A DNA stretch of 64,000 nucleotides from Planctellipticum variicoloris (GCF_030622045.1 NZ_CP130886.1:6332001-6396000), one strand, 5' to 3'; shown: positions 31,183 to 40,116, counted from the first letter of the stretch. Numbers and translations are program-made. Notes: generated from the letters alone by a model not told the origin.

Positions 31183-32373
31183 GTGCAGATCCGCCAGGCG
31201 TATGAAGAAGCGAAGGAGTTGCAGGAGTGGATTGTCGGGCTGCGGCGAGAGTTGCATCGCTTTCCCGAACTCTCCTACCAGGAAGTGCGCACGAGCGCAC
31301 TCGTCCGGCGGACGCTCGACGAGCTGGGGATTCCCTACCGCTATCCGGTCGCGGAGACCGGCGTGGTGGCGACATTGGGCCGGAGCGACGGACCTTGCGT
31401 CGCGCTGCGGGCCGACATGGACGCGCTGCCGATCCACGAGCAGGCGGACGTGCCGTTCCGCAGCGAGATCGACGGCAAGATGCACGCCTGCGGCCACGAC
31501 TGTCATACGGCGATGCTGCTCGGGGCGGCGAAGATTCTCAAACGGCAGGAAGCCTCGCTGACGGGAACGGTGAAACTGCTGTTTCAGCCCGCCGAGGAGG
31601 GAGACGCCGGGGCCGAGCGGATGTGCCAGCAGGGAGTCCTCGAGAATCCCCGCGTGCAGCGGGTGTTCGGCCTGCATGTCTGGCCGACCCTGCCGACGGG
31701 AACGATCGGCGGTCGGACGGGAACGTTTCTGGCCGCGGCGGGCCAGCTCAACATTGTCGTGCACGGTCAGGGGGGCCACGCGGCGATGCCGCATCGGGCG
31801 ATCGATCCGGTGACCACGGCGGCGCAAGTGATCTGCGAACTGCAGACGATCGTATCCCGGGAGCTCGATCCACTCGAAGCGGGCGTGGTGAGTATCACGA
31901 TGGTCCACGCCGGGCACGCCTACAACGTGATTCCGCCGACGGTGGAGCTGGCCGGGACGATTCGGTCGCTGTCGCTGGAGGGACTGCTCTTTCTGCAGCA
32001 GCGAGTGCGCGAGATCGCCGAGCGGATCTGTGCGGCCCATCGTTGCCGGGCGGAAGTCTCGTTCCCCGGCAACGACTATCCGCCGACCTTGAACGATGCG
32101 ACGTTGTGGCAGGTGGCGCGGGAGCTGGGAAGCGAGCTGCTGGGAACCGAGCAGGTTGTCGAGTTGCCGCCCACGATGGGGGGCGAGGACTTTGCGTACT
32201 ACACGCAGCAGGCGCCGGGCTGTTTTGTGGCCCTGGGGATGCGGAACGAAGGGGAGGGGGCGATCTACAACGTGCACGACCCGCGGTTCAAGATGGACGA
32301 ATCCGCGCTGCCGCTCGGTTCGGCCCTGCACGTGGCGTTTGCGCTGCGGTCGCTGGATGAGTTGAAGTCCTAG
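31183..32373 (+). CDS. M20 family amidohydrolase (N-acyl-amino-acid / hippurate hydrolase type)
   Basis: A 396-aa metallopeptidase-like hydrolase. The N-terminus LRRELHRFPELSYQE, the metal site ALRADMDALPI and HACGHDCHTAMLLGAA, then LLFQPAEEGDAGAERM with the catalytic Glu pair, and the distal MGGEDFAYYTQQAPG are all present. The dimerisation domain includes GQGGHAAMPHRAIDPV. Family members hydrolyse N-acyl amino acids or related amides with two metal ions in the cytosol. The start is the GTG at 31183, with GGGAG at 31171-31175; the long open frame upstream is antisense to the 29038-30936 gene. Confidence 0.95.
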   Translation: MQIRQAYEEAKELQEWIVGLRRELHRFPELSYQEVRTSALVRRTLDELGIPYRYPVAETGVVATLGRSDGPCVALRADMDALPIHEQADVPFRSEIDGKMHACGHDCHTAMLLGAAKILKRQEASLTGTVKLLFQPAEEGDAGAERMCQQGVLENPRVQRVFGLHVWPTLPTGTIGGRTGTFLAAAGQLNIVVHGQGGHAAMPHRAIDPVTTAAQVICELQTIVSRELDPLEAGVVSITMVHAGHAYNVIPPTVELAGTIRSLSLEGLLFLQQRVREIAERICAAHRCRAEVSFPGNDYPPTLNDATLWQVARELGSELLGTEQVVELPPTMGGEDFAYYTQQAPGCFVALGMRNEGEGAIYNVHDPRFKMDESALPLGSALHVAFALRSLDELKS

Positions 32374-32479
32374 CTGCTGCGATCTTTGATCGGGTGTCGT
32401 GTGGCATGCCCCGAGTCCGCGACGGGCGTGAGCCGTCGCGGAGCGGGAGGAGCTGGTAACTGGCTCTGGGGGGGGCGTT

Positions 32480-32503
32480 GGCACAGACAGGAATGTCTGT
32501 GCC
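32480..32503. repeat. Perfect 10-bp hairpin between convergent genes
   Basis: GGCACAGACA (32480-32489), loop GGAA, then TGTCTGTGCC. It lies between the stop of the amidohydrolase and that of the NHL gene, and may act as a two-way terminator or REP-type element. No T-tract follows. Confidence 0.75.
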
Positions 32504-32520
32504 ACCTTATGGAGAGAAGA

Positions 32521-32547
32521 GCACTGGTGGCTTAAGGCCACCAGTGC
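32521..32547. repeat. Perfect 11-bp hairpin between convergent genes
   Basis: GCACTGGTGGC, loop TTAAG, GCCACCAGTGC. It is the second hairpin in the same gap, 17 nt after the first. Confidence 0.75.
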
Positions 32548-32622
32548 CCGGCACGGCCGGTTTGTGCCGACTCAGAATTGGGTTGCCGGTGGATCCCCTC
32601 GCGGCGGCGGTGGATAGTTCGA

Positions 32623-33705
32623 CTACGCCAGCCGCTTCAGTTTCGAGACCCGGCCGGTGCCGACCCATTCCGCGACGAAGATGCTGCCGTCGTGGCCGAA
32701 GCAGGCGTCGTGGGGGTGGACGAACTTGCCCGGGAGCCACTTGTTGCGGTCGCCGCGGATCTGGTTGCCCCCTTCAGCGGTGATGCGGCCGATGTCGTCC
32801 CCCAGCCGCGCGACGACTTCGTTTTTCTCGTTCAGGAGCGTCACGCGGGCGCGCAGTTCGGGGACGACCATCAGATTCTGCCAGGTCTCAACGTTGGCGG
32901 GGAGACCATAGCCCTTCAGCGTTTCCTGGTACTTGCCGTCCATCGAGAAGGTCTGCAGCGTGTTGTTGGCGCGGTCGCAGACGACGATCGACTCTTTGCG
33001 GCCGGGGCGGTTATCGACCCAGACGCCGTGCGGCAGGTTGAACTTCCCTTCGCCCGCGCCGACGCCGCCGAAGCAGGAGAGCCACTTGCCGTTCTTGTCG
33101 TAACGGTGGACGTAATACGCGCCGTAGCCGTCGACGAGCAAGAAGCCGCCGTCGTCCAGGAAGGCAAAGTTGGTCGGCATGAAGCGGTCCCGGCCCCACT
33201 GACCAGTCGGCTTCGAGTCTTCTTCAGCGGCGTAGACCCCCGATTCCATCGGGGCGTACTGCTGCCAGACGGTTTCACCCTGGAGGTCGAGCTTGGCGAA
33301 GGTCTTGAGCGCCTGGTAGGCGCAGACGTAGAGGAACTCCTGGCCTCCCTCTTCGCGGATCTCGATGCCGTGGCCGCCCCCCTGGAACTGTCGGCCGAAC
33401 GAGCGGATGTATTTGCCGGTCGAGTCGAAGACGAAGATCGACGGGTGGTCTTTCTGATCGGCCCGGCCTTCGTGAATCACATAGAGGTTGCCGGCCTTGT
33501 CGACGGCGACGTTGTGGGTCGTCTGCCAGGTGAACCGGTCGGGAAGCTGCGGCCACTCGTGCTGGACTTCGAACTTGTAGTCCCCTTCGCCGACGATCAG
33601 CGGCCCGTCGGCTTTGCGGGCGGCGTGAACGAACGGCGCGCCGAGAATCGTGCCGGCGGCGACGGCGGAGGTAGCGGCGAGGAATTCACGGCGGGACTGG
33701 GACAT
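32623..33705 (-). CDS. Tat-exported NHL-repeat (six-bladed propeller) protein
   Basis: A 360-aa protein with a Tat signal (SQSRREFLAATSAVAAGTI) followed by NHL-type blades: THNVAVDKAGNLYVIHEG, HPSIFVFDSTGKYIRSFG, NFAFLDDGGFLLVDGYG, FNLPHGVWVDNR, and the closing FVHPHDACFGHDGSIFVAEW. The architecture resembles the lyase domain of peptidyl-alpha-hydroxyglycine amidating lyase, but catalytic residues cannot be assigned with confidence. It is probably a periplasmic binding or lyase-type enzyme. Confidence 0.88.
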   Translation of the reverse strand: MSQSRREFLAATSAVAAGTILGAPFVHAARKADGPLIVGEGDYKFEVQHEWPQLPDRFTWQTTHNVAVDKAGNLYVIHEGRADQKDHPSIFVFDSTGKYIRSFGRQFQGGGHGIEIREEGGQEFLYVCAYQALKTFAKLDLQGETVWQQYAPMESGVYAAEEDSKPTGQWGRDRFMPTNFAFLDDGGFLLVDGYGAYYVHRYDKNGKWLSCFGGVGAGEGKFNLPHGVWVDNRPGRKESIVVCDRANNTLQTFSMDGKYQETLKGYGLPANVETWQNLMVVPELRARVTLLNEKNEVVARLGDDIGRITAEGGNQIRGDRNKWLPGKFVHPHDACFGHDGSIFVAEWVGTGRVSKLKRLA

Positions 33706-33914
33706 GGTGCGGCCTCGATGAAAGTGACAAGTTGAGAGAAAACAGCCTAATCGGTCGGCGGCGGGGAGTCAGCGGAAATTCTGGAAGACGAAGATCTCGC
33801 GAAAACAGGGAGGGACAGAGTTTGCAGAGATGAAAGACCCGAGAGGATTCCACGCGACGGCGCAGCGGAAAGGAAGAATTCGAAAGAGGATTCGCCGCGG
33901 AGGGAAGACGGGGA

Positions 33915-33945
33915 AATGTCGAATGTCGAAGGCGGAATGTCGAAC
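33915..33945. repeat. Dispersed repeat, AATGTCGAATGTCGAAGGCGG family
   Basis: Same orientation as the copy at 8321; the closest match to it. Confidence 0.6.
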
Positions 33946-34106
33946 GGAGGAAATACGGGCGATCAGTCTGAACTCGATAATCCTGATTGCATTTCTGAGT
34001 CCTCCATTTCGGTCGTTCTCTCATCGGTCTGGCCTTCTCCGCCTTCTCCTCCTCCGCATCTTCCGAGACTCCGTGGTGATTCCTCTTCGAAATTCTCCGA
34101 AATCTG

Positions 34107-34145
34107 AAAAAAGTTCGCAATTCCTATTGAACAGGAATTCGTTAA
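34107..34145 (-). terminator. Possible rho-independent terminator, minus strand
   Basis: On the minus strand AATTCCT, loop GTTCAAT, AGGAATT forms a perfect 7-bp stem. It can extend through GTT/AAC pairs after a small internal loop and is directly followed by six T residues (34112-34107). It would end a leftward transcript from the hairpin-rich region at ~34530. Confidence 0.5.
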
Positions 34146-34530
34146 CACCCCAGGATAGCCTCCGTCGGTCGGGTGACGGTCATGCATGCACGCCCCAGGT
34201 TTGCCGAAGGCGCTCGAGCGGATCCCGACTGGCACGCGGGCCTGATCAGGGCCCGAACCGGGACGTCCCCCAAGGACGGACCGGCGGAGGCGCACTTCGT
34301 GTGCGCGGATCGCTCGACGTCGGGTTTCTCCGACTTGCCACCACAACCGGTGGACCTGATCGACGCCAGCCAAAAGACGCGGCGGGGGGCAGCCCTGAAA
34401 CAGCGGCCCCTCGCCCGTCCGGGCCGGCCACAACCAGACGCGGTCACGCCATCCAGCGAGCTCGCCGAGTCTCGCCCGGCGCCGCCGTGCGCGCTCACCG
34501 AATTCGATCATCGGTCAGCAGACGCACCTC
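34113..34530 (-). ncRNA. Possible structured non-coding RNA (unassigned)
   Basis: About 420 nt of GC-rich sequence with several perfect local hairpins: GCGCAC/GTGCGC with a 5-nt loop (34290-34306), GTCGG/CCGAC (34319-34334), CCACC/GGTGG (34338-34353) and a CCTGATCAGG palindrome (34241-34250). A terminator-like stem plus T6 ends it on the minus strand. I tested RNase P (GAGGAAAGTCC), tmRNA and SRP signatures by eye and found none. A small protein gene in either direction is the main alternative. The 5' end is not defined. Confidence 0.3.
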
Positions 34531-34643
34531 CACACATCGTCAGGGGCGAATGAGTTTCGCCGACGGTGTAGACTTCAGTCTCCCCATGTCCCGTCCCGAA
34601 AATACGTCGGGCGCGGATGAACAGGGCGCTTCAAGAGAATTTC

Positions 34644-35678
34644 ATGCAGACTTTCGGACTCGATATCGGCGGAGCGAATCTCAAAGCGGCCACCGCCGAC
34701 GGGCAGGCGGTGACGCTCGCCTTTCCCCTCTGGCGCGAACCCCAGCGCCTGCCGGCCGCCCTCCGCGAACTGCTCAGCACGCTCCCCGCTCCCGATCGGC
34801 TTGCCGTCGCGACGACCGGCGAGCTTGCCGACTGCTACGCCACCAAGGCCGAGGGGGTCCGCGAGATTCTCGCCGCGGTGATCGCCGTCGCGGGGGAGTG
34901 CCCGATCGATGTCTGGCAGACCTCCGGGGAATTCGTCACCCCCGATGAAGCTCTCGACGAACCGCTGCTGACCGCCGCCGCCAACTGGCATGCCCTGGCG
35001 ACCTGGCTGGGCCGGCTGCAGCCGCAAGGAAACGCCCTGGTTCTCGACATCGGCACGACCACGACGGACATCATCCCGCTCGAAGACAGCCTGCCGGTTC
35101 CCGCAGGCCGGACGGATGTGGGGCGTCTGCTGTCGCGCGAGCTGGTCTATACCGGCGTACGAAGGACGCCGCTCTGCGCTGTCGCGGGAGAGATCCCGTT
35201 TCGCGGAGAGTTGTGCCCGCTGGGTGCGGAACTGTTTGCGACGACGGTGGACGTCTATCTGCTGACCGGCGAACTGCCGGAAGATCCGTTGGACACGAAC
35301 ACGGCGAACGGCAAGCCGGCGACGCGGGCCGCGGCCCACGATCGACTGGCCCGACAGCTTTGCTGCGATCGGACCGAGATCGAGCTTGCGGAAGCCGCTG
35401 CGCTGGCCCGCGCATTCCGCGACTGTCAGCTCGCTCAGATCGCGCAGGCGGTCGAGCAGGTGCTGGCCCGCCAGTCGGGGCCGTGCGACCAGCTCATCGC
35501 ATCAGGTTCAGGGAGTTTTCTGATTCCCGCGGTGCGGGAACGGATACCGGCCCTCGCCAATGCGAAGTTCCAGTCACTCGACAAACTCTGCTCGCCCGCC
35601 CTGACCGAGGCCGCCTGCGCATTCGCGCTGGCCAGGCTGGCTGAGGAGCGGTGGCTGACGGAGTTGGCCAAGGGCTGA
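34644..35678 (+). CDS. H4MPT-linked C1 transfer pathway protein (hydantoinase/oxoprolinase fold)
   Basis: A 344-aa ASKHA-fold protein of the TIGR03123 type. Phosphate-binding loops are visible at the N-terminus (FGLDIGGANLKAAT) and centre (ALVLDIGTTTTDIIPLEDS), and ASGSGSFLIP forms the adenosine motif near the end. Archaeal homologues (MfnF) make a precursor of methanofuran, and bacterial ones cluster with tetrahydromethanopterin-dependent formaldehyde oxidation genes. Planctomycetes are among the few bacteria with this pathway. No other pathway gene is adjacent here. The start is ATG 34644, with AAGAGA upstream. Confidence 0.88.
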   Translation: MQTFGLDIGGANLKAATADGQAVTLAFPLWREPQRLPAALRELLSTLPAPDRLAVATTGELADCYATKAEGVREILAAVIAVAGECPIDVWQTSGEFVTPDEALDEPLLTAAANWHALATWLGRLQPQGNALVLDIGTTTTDIIPLEDSLPVPAGRTDVGRLLSRELVYTGVRRTPLCAVAGEIPFRGELCPLGAELFATTVDVYLLTGELPEDPLDTNTANGKPATRAAAHDRLARQLCCDRTEIELAEAAALARAFRDCQLAQIAQAVEQVLARQSGPCDQLIASGSGSFLIPAVRERIPALANAKFQSLDKLCSPALTEAACAFALARLAEERWLTELAKG

Positions 35679-35716
35679 GAGACAAGTGACGGAAATTCGC
35701 GAGCTGAAGTCGTGAC

Positions 35717-36328
35717 TCAGCAGGCGATCTGGCTTTCCGCTTTTGGCTCTCCACTTTCGACCAGGCGCGGTTCGGGCTTGAACGAGTAGAGGACCAGCAT
35801 GATGGCGCCGGTCACCAGATAGCTGTCGGCGAAGTTGAAAATGGCCCAGTCGAAAACGCCGAAGAACTGAAAGTCGAGGAAATCGCGCACCGCGTAGACC
35901 TGCTCGTCGCCGTCCTTCCAGCCGTGGAGTCCCAGGCGGTCGTAGAAGTTGCCGAGCGTGCCGCCGAGGATCAGACCGAGCGCAATTGTCAGCCACCAGC
36001 TCCAGGCGCCGCCCCGGACGAAGAGCCAGTAGAGGATGCCGACTGCGGCGACCAGGCTGAGAGCGGCGAAGACGAACGTGTACCCCTGCCCGAAGCCCCA
36101 GAGGGCGCCGTAGTTGAAGTTGGTGTGCAGGCGGAAGCGGACGGCGTTGCCGAAGAATTCCTTCTGCCACTCGCTGATGCGGCCGACGCCCAGATCCGCG
36201 AAGACGGCCCACTTGGAATACAGATCCCAGGCGAGCGCGGCGGCGGCGAGTCCGAAGAAGACGGGATACCGACTCCAGGGGACGGGACCGGCGTGTGTCA
36301 GTGGCTGAGCTCGCGCTTCCGTTCGCAC
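35717..36328 (-). CDS. lspA: Signal peptidase II (lipoprotein signal peptidase)
   Basis: A 203-aa inner-membrane aspartyl protease that cleaves diacylglyceryl-modified prolipoproteins. Four hydrophobic helices are visible. The family motifs are DLYSKW, GNFYDRLGLHG, VRDFLDF and FDWAIFNFADS; catalytic aspartates are D149 and D168, spaced as in E. coli LspA (D124/D143). No ATG fits; the GTG at 36328, with AGGA upstream, lies inside the preceding dksA-like gene, giving a 31-nt overlap and probable translational coupling. The connection between the D130 and D149 motifs is longer than usual. Confidence 0.93.
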   Translation of the reverse strand: MRTEARAQPLTHAGPVPWSRYPVFFGLAAAALAWDLYSKWAVFADLGVGRISEWQKEFFGNAVRFRLHTNFNYGALWGFGQGYTFVFAALSLVAAVGILYWLFVRGGAWSWWLTIALGLILGGTLGNFYDRLGLHGWKDGDEQVYAVRDFLDFQFFGVFDWAIFNFADSYLVTGAIMLVLYSFKPEPRLVESGEPKAESQIAC

Positions 36329-36690
36329 TCGACACAATTCCTGGCGTAAGGAATGACCCGCAGTCGGGCCTTGGGGATCACGGCTTTCGCCGGCGTCTTG
36401 CCGGCTTCGAGGCAGGCCTCGCACAGACCATACGTTCCGTCCTCGATTCGCTGCAAGGCCGCTTCAATCTCCACGAGAACTTCCTGCTCGTTCTCGACGC
36501 GGCGGAGTGCGAAATCCTGTTCGTAAGTATCGGTCCCGAGTTCCGCCAGATGCTGGGGGGAGCGGGACTCGCCACCCCCGGCGTCGCGATCGAGCGCCTC
36601 GGACGTCAGGTGTTCCACATCGCCCCGGATGCGGGCCCGCACATCGAGGAGCAGACTTTTGAACTCCTCGAAATCGGCAACTTTCAGCAT
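36298..36690 (-). CDS. TraR/DksA-type zinc finger regulator
   Basis: A 130-aa protein with an N-terminal helical hairpin and a DksA-type zinc finger: C90-x2-C93 and C119-x2-C122 (GLCEACLEAG ... NCVECERK). DksA-like proteins enter the RNA polymerase secondary channel and modulate stringent-type promoters. The conserved DxxDxA tip is not clearly retained, so regulation may differ from E. coli DksA. It overlaps lspA, so both are probably transcribed together; this pairing is common in planctomycetes and related phyla. Confidence 0.92.
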   Translation of the reverse strand: MLKVADFEEFKSLLLDVRARIRGDVEHLTSEALDRDAGGGESRSPQHLAELGTDTYEQDFALRRVENEQEVLVEIEAALQRIEDGTYGLCEACLEAGKTPAKAVIPKARLRVIPYARNCVECERKRELSH

Positions 36691-37136
36691 GGGCGAGAAC
36701 CTTCGTCGCAGGGCGGTTCGGCGGACCTGTCAAATGGTCAGAGTCCTGAATTATGCCCCAGGCCCCAAAGCGCGGTCAAGACCGGACCGTCAAGAGCAAT
36801 CCTGTACAGGTTGCCGGGTCGGTGGCCGGGCCGCGGAGAAGATCTCTCGCCGAGACATCGAGCTCGGACGGAGAACGCGGAGTCGATGGAGAAATTCATC
36901 CCGCCGAGGCGACCACGAAGCACACGAATGGACGCGAATGAGGACGAAGACTGGAACCACGGAGGTCACGGAATTCCGTACGACGGATATTCTCGCCCCG
37001 TCGATCTGAATGGACGCGTCGCGGTCCCGGCGAAGAGGCGGCGGATGTGGACGTCCGCCGTACATTCGAAAAATGGGGTGGCGTGCGGACAGGCGGCTTG
37101 TCAATTCGCCACTGACGACGGACCACTGACCACCAC
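36691..37136. other. 446-nt gap with dispersed repeats, no gene
   Basis: It contains the inverted ACCACGAAGCACACGAATGG-type repeat and, near 37100-37140, a CCACTGAC/GGACCACTGACC simple repeat. No supported coding frame or tRNA is seen. Confidence 0.6.
36911..36971. repeat. Dispersed repeat, inverted copy of the CCGTGG/ATTCGTGTG family
   Basis: Words ACCACGAAGCACACGAATGG, ACGCGAATGAGGACGAAGAC and GGAACCACGGAGG, i.e. the complement of the copy at 45297-45362. Confidence 0.6.
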
Positions 37137-38357
37137 CTACCTCGGCAGCGGCGACATTTTGACGTCATCGACCCAGAGCCTGCCGGTCGCCCCGTTGAGT
37201 CCAACGCGGACGATCATTTCCCGGGCCGACTTGGGGACCGTGATCGTCTTCGAGGAGCGTTCCCAGTCGGCGTCGGCGGTCCAGGGTCCGACGCCGCTGG
37301 TTTCGACTTCCTTCCGCAGGCTGTCGTAGAAGTGGACGACGAGGGCCGGGCGCTCCCAGGATTCCTTGCCGGAACGAATGTTTTCAGTCTTATGTCGGAC
37401 GGAGATGGCGAGGGTCCCGATCTTCGTGCCGTCGATCGCCATGCCCTGGAGCCCCTGGGCGGGCCGGCCGAGCTCGTCGTTCTCCAGCAGCCAGCAGAAC
37501 TTCCCCTCGGGAGCGCCCTCAGTCACCAGCGTCGCCTGGCGCTGATAGTGCCAGTGATCGGCAAGGCCGTCTGCGTTGGCGTCTTCTTCGAAGTTGCCGT
37601 TGAAGAGGACTGGATGCAGCGGGTCGGGGAGGATCTGCCGACGTTCTTCGGAGATGCCCGTCATCGGCACGAAGAGCGTCGGAATCAGCTTCTTCATCAC
37701 CAGCTTGCCCTCCTGTTTTTCGAGCAGATGGAAGACCTGGCTGTAGCGTTCGCCCAGGGGAATGATCATCCGGCCCCCTTCCTTGAGCTGGTCGACGAGG
37801 GGCTGCGGAATGTTCTCGGGGGAGCAGGTGACGATGATCTTGTCGAAGGGGGCGTGCTCGGGCCAGCCTTTGTAGCCGTCGCCCACCATGGTGGTCACGT
37901 TGGCGTAGCCGAGCCGCTTGAGGCGCTCGGCCGCCTGCTTGCCGAGGGGCTCGACGATCTCGATGGAATAGACTTCTTTGGCGAGGTTCGACAGGACGGC
38001 CGCCTGATAGCCGCTGCCGGTGCCGATTTCGAGAACCCGGTCTTCGGGTTGCGGATCGATCGTCTCCGTCATGTAGGCGACGACGTACGGCGGTGAAATC
38101 GTCTGCTTGTGGCCGATCGCCAGCGCCGCGTCGTTGTAGGCCAGGGATTTCATGTTGCCGGCGACGAACTCGTGGCGGGGGACCTGTCGCATGGAGGCGA
38201 GGACGCGGGGGTTGGCGACCCCTTCCCGTTCGATGTAGTCGGTGACCATTTTTTCCCGCGGTTCGCGGTAAGGGTCGCGTCCCTGGGCAAGGCTCGGAGC
38301 CGTCGATCCGAGGAACAGGAGAGAAGCAGCAAGGAGTGCGATCGCATATCGGATCAT
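37137..38357 (-). CDS. pcm: Exported protein-L-isoaspartate O-methyltransferase with C-terminal jelly-roll
   Basis: A 406-aa protein with a signal peptide (MIRYAIALLAASLLFLGSTAPSLAQ). Residues ~35-250 are a PCMT: SPPYVVAYMTE, the SAM loop VLEIGTGSGYQAAVLS, then VTTMVGDGYKGWPEHAPFDKIIVT and LKEGGRMIIPLG. PCMT methylates isoaspartyl residues so that damaged proteins can be repaired. Residues ~265-406 form a CBM4_9-like beta-sandwich (NGNFEEDANADGLADHWHYQ ... RLWVDDVKM). E. coli Pcm is a 208-aa cytosolic enzyme, so export plus the extra domain is unusual; the methyl donor in the periplasm is a puzzle. Confidence 0.9.
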   Translation of the reverse strand: MIRYAIALLAASLLFLGSTAPSLAQGRDPYREPREKMVTDYIEREGVANPRVLASMRQVPRHEFVAGNMKSLAYNDAALAIGHKQTISPPYVVAYMTETIDPQPEDRVLEIGTGSGYQAAVLSNLAKEVYSIEIVEPLGKQAAERLKRLGYANVTTMVGDGYKGWPEHAPFDKIIVTCSPENIPQPLVDQLKEGGRMIIPLGERYSQVFHLLEKQEGKLVMKKLIPTLFVPMTGISEERRQILPDPLHPVLFNGNFEEDANADGLADHWHYQRQATLVTEGAPEGKFCWLLENDELGRPAQGLQGMAIDGTKIGTLAISVRHKTENIRSGKESWERPALVVHFYDSLRKEVETSGVGPWTADADWERSSKTITVPKSAREMIVRVGLNGATGRLWVDDVKMSPLPR

Positions 38358-38462
38358 GAGCCGGGCTCCGTCGTCGGCGAGGGGAATCACGGACAGGGAT
38401 CGTGCGGGACGACCGTCGGGGAGTATACTTCTTACGAGACCAGTTCCGAAGAGGAGTTCCCG

Positions 38463-39077
38463 ATGAAAGCTGTCATACCTGTTGTGCCCGACGAACTGCT
38501 GGAGCAGCGGCGGCGGACGGGTGCGGACCAGTGGGACGAGTTGTGGGAGGGGGTGCTGCATATGCCGCCGATGCCGAACTTCGACCATCAGGGGCTGGCG
38601 CAGGACCTGGAAGATTGGCTGCGGCGGAACTGGGCGCGACCGCGGAAGGGACGCGTCTATCAGGAAGTGAACATTGCACCGGCCGGGGGATGGCCGGACA
38701 ACTACCGCATTCCCGATTTGATACTGCTACCCCGTGAGCGGCTGGTGGGAATCCGCGGCGAGTATTTCGAAGGCCCGCCGCTGGTCGTCGTCGAAATTCG
38801 CAGTCCGGGCGACGAGTCCTACGAAAAACTGCCGTTCTACGCCGAACTGGGGACGCCCGAGGCGTGGATCGTCGACCGTGACAGCCGGGCGATTGAGGTG
38901 CTGGTGCTGAACCGGGGAACTTACGTCGGTGTCGAGCCGGATGCGGAGGAATGGCGGACCAGTCCGGCGACCGGGGTGCAGTTCCGGCCGCAAGGGGAGC
39001 GGAAACTCGCCCTCCGCTTGGAAAGCCATCCCGCGGACGTGACAATGATCCCCGAAGAGGATGACGATCCGCAGTGA
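38463..39077 (+). CDS. Uma2-family (DUF820) restriction-endonuclease-like protein
   Basis: A 204-aa protein of the Uma2 family. The PD-(D/E)xK-like core is readable: [16 protein letters not shown] supplies the Asp, and [26 protein letters not shown] gives ExxS/K-type residues followed by [15 protein letters not shown]. Uma2 proteins are very numerous in cyanobacteria and planctomycetes; their nuclease activity and targets are not established. GAGGAG at 38451-38457 precedes ATG 38463. A second member is at 62133. Confidence 0.9.
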   Translation: MKAVIPVVPDELLEQRRRTGADQWDELWEGVLHMPPMPNFDHQGLAQDLEDWLRRNWARPRKGRVYQEVNIAPAGGWPDNYRIPDLILLPRERLVGIRGEYFEGPPLVVVEIRSPGDESYEKLPFYAELGTPEAWIVDRDSRAIEVLVLNRGTYVGVEPDAEEWRTSPATGVQFRPQGERKLALRLESHPADVTMIPEEDDDPQ

Positions 39078-39136
39078 GCGGCGTCGGCGACCGACCTCGG
39101 AAGCGTTTTATTGCAGACTCTGGACCACGGGCGATC

Positions 39137-39979
39137 ATGCGTTTCACCAAGATGCACGGCATCGGCAACGACTATGTGTACGTCAATGCCTTCGAGGAAA
39201 AGCTGCCCGCGGACATTCCCGCGCTGGCCATCGCCGTCAGCGACCGGCACAAGGGAATCGGCGGCGACGGGCTGATTCTGATCGGCCCGTCGGAAGTCGC
39301 CGACGCCCGCATGCGAATGTTCAACGCCGACGGCAGCGAGTCGGAGATGTGCGGCAACGGCGTGCGCTGCGTCGCGAAATACGTCTACGACCACGGCATC
39401 GCCCGCAAGCCCGAACTGAGAATCGAAACCGGGCGGGGGGTGCTGACGCTGCAGATGTTTCCCGGTTCCAACGGCAAGATCGACCGGGTGCGGGTCAACA
39501 TGGGGCCGCCGATTCTGAAGTTCGACCAGATTCCAACGACGCTGCCGGGGCAGCCGCCGTTGAACGTGCCGCTGGAAGTCGGCGGAAAAAAGTTCGACGT
39601 CACGTGCGTCTCGATGGGAAATCCGCACTGCATCACGTTCGTGGACGAGGTCAACGACGACTGGGTGCTGCGGGTCGGCCCGCTGCTCGAAAAGCACCCG
39701 GCGTTTCCGCGGCGGGTCAACGCCGAGTTCATCCAAGTCGTCTCGCCCGACGAGTTCATCATGCGGGTGTGGGAGCGGGGGAGCGGCGAGACGCAGGCCT
39801 GCGGCACCGGGGCCTGCGCATCGGCCGTCGCAGGCATTCTGACCGGTCGAACGCACAACCGCGTGCTGGTGCATCTGCCGGGGGGCGACCTGGAACTGGA
39901 GTGGGCCGGCGGCGACAGCCCGGTGTTCATGACGGGGTCGGCGACAGAGGTGTTTACGGGCGAGTGGCTGGGGGGGTGA
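39137..39979 (+). CDS. dapF: Diaminopimelate epimerase
   Basis: A 280-aa enzyme converting LL- to meso-diaminopimelate, the last step before lysine and the peptidoglycan precursor. The catalytic cysteine pair is in [10 protein letters not shown] and [12 protein letters not shown]; other family segments are [25 protein letters not shown] and [12 protein letters not shown]. Presence fits the finding that planctomycetes make peptidoglycan. ATG 39137 gives the conserved N-terminus; the frame extends back to 39074 without support. Confidence 0.97.
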   Translation: MRFTKMHGIGNDYVYVNAFEEKLPADIPALAIAVSDRHKGIGGDGLILIGPSEVADARMRMFNADGSESEMCGNGVRCVAKYVYDHGIARKPELRIETGRGVLTLQMFPGSNGKIDRVRVNMGPPILKFDQIPTTLPGQPPLNVPLEVGGKKFDVTCVSMGNPHCITFVDEVNDDWVLRVGPLLEKHPAFPRRVNAEFIQVVSPDEFIMRVWERGSGETQACGTGACASAVAGILTGRTHNRVLVHLPGGDLELEWAGGDSPVFMTGSATEVFTGEWLGG

Positions 39980-39980
39980 G

Positions 39981-40081
39981 AGGTCGTTGAGCGTTCAGCG
40001 TTGAGCGTCGAGAAAGACAGGGACGCGCGGCGTGCTCTGATTTGTATTCCTCAACGCTTAACGATCGACACTCAACGACCT
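39981..40081. repeat. Inverted repeat built from GTTGAGCGTT words
   Basis: Perfect 11-bp ends AGGTCGTTGAG and CTCAACGACCT with further degenerate GTTCAGCGTTGAGCG / CTCAACGCTTAACG pairing inside. It lies between dapF and the M24 gene. Confidence 0.75.
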
Positions 40082-40116
40082 GAGCCAACACTCACATCCA
40101 TTATGGAAGCGCACCC

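Larger units (their letters stand above)
33706..34643. other. 938-nt gap without an assignable protein gene
   Basis: The left part holds the dispersed word at 33915-33945 and purine-rich low-complexity sequence (34030-34090). The right part (34107-34530) is hairpin-rich and treated as a possible RNA. Two overlapping open frames (34173-34553 plus, 33963-34511 minus) exist but lack family motifs or a good ribosome-binding site. Confidence 0.6.

Noticed and set aside
34173-34553. 126-codon plus-strand frame in the large gap
   Set aside because: There is no ribosome-binding site or family resemblance, and the stretch is better explained by local hairpins; kept only as an alternative to the RNA.
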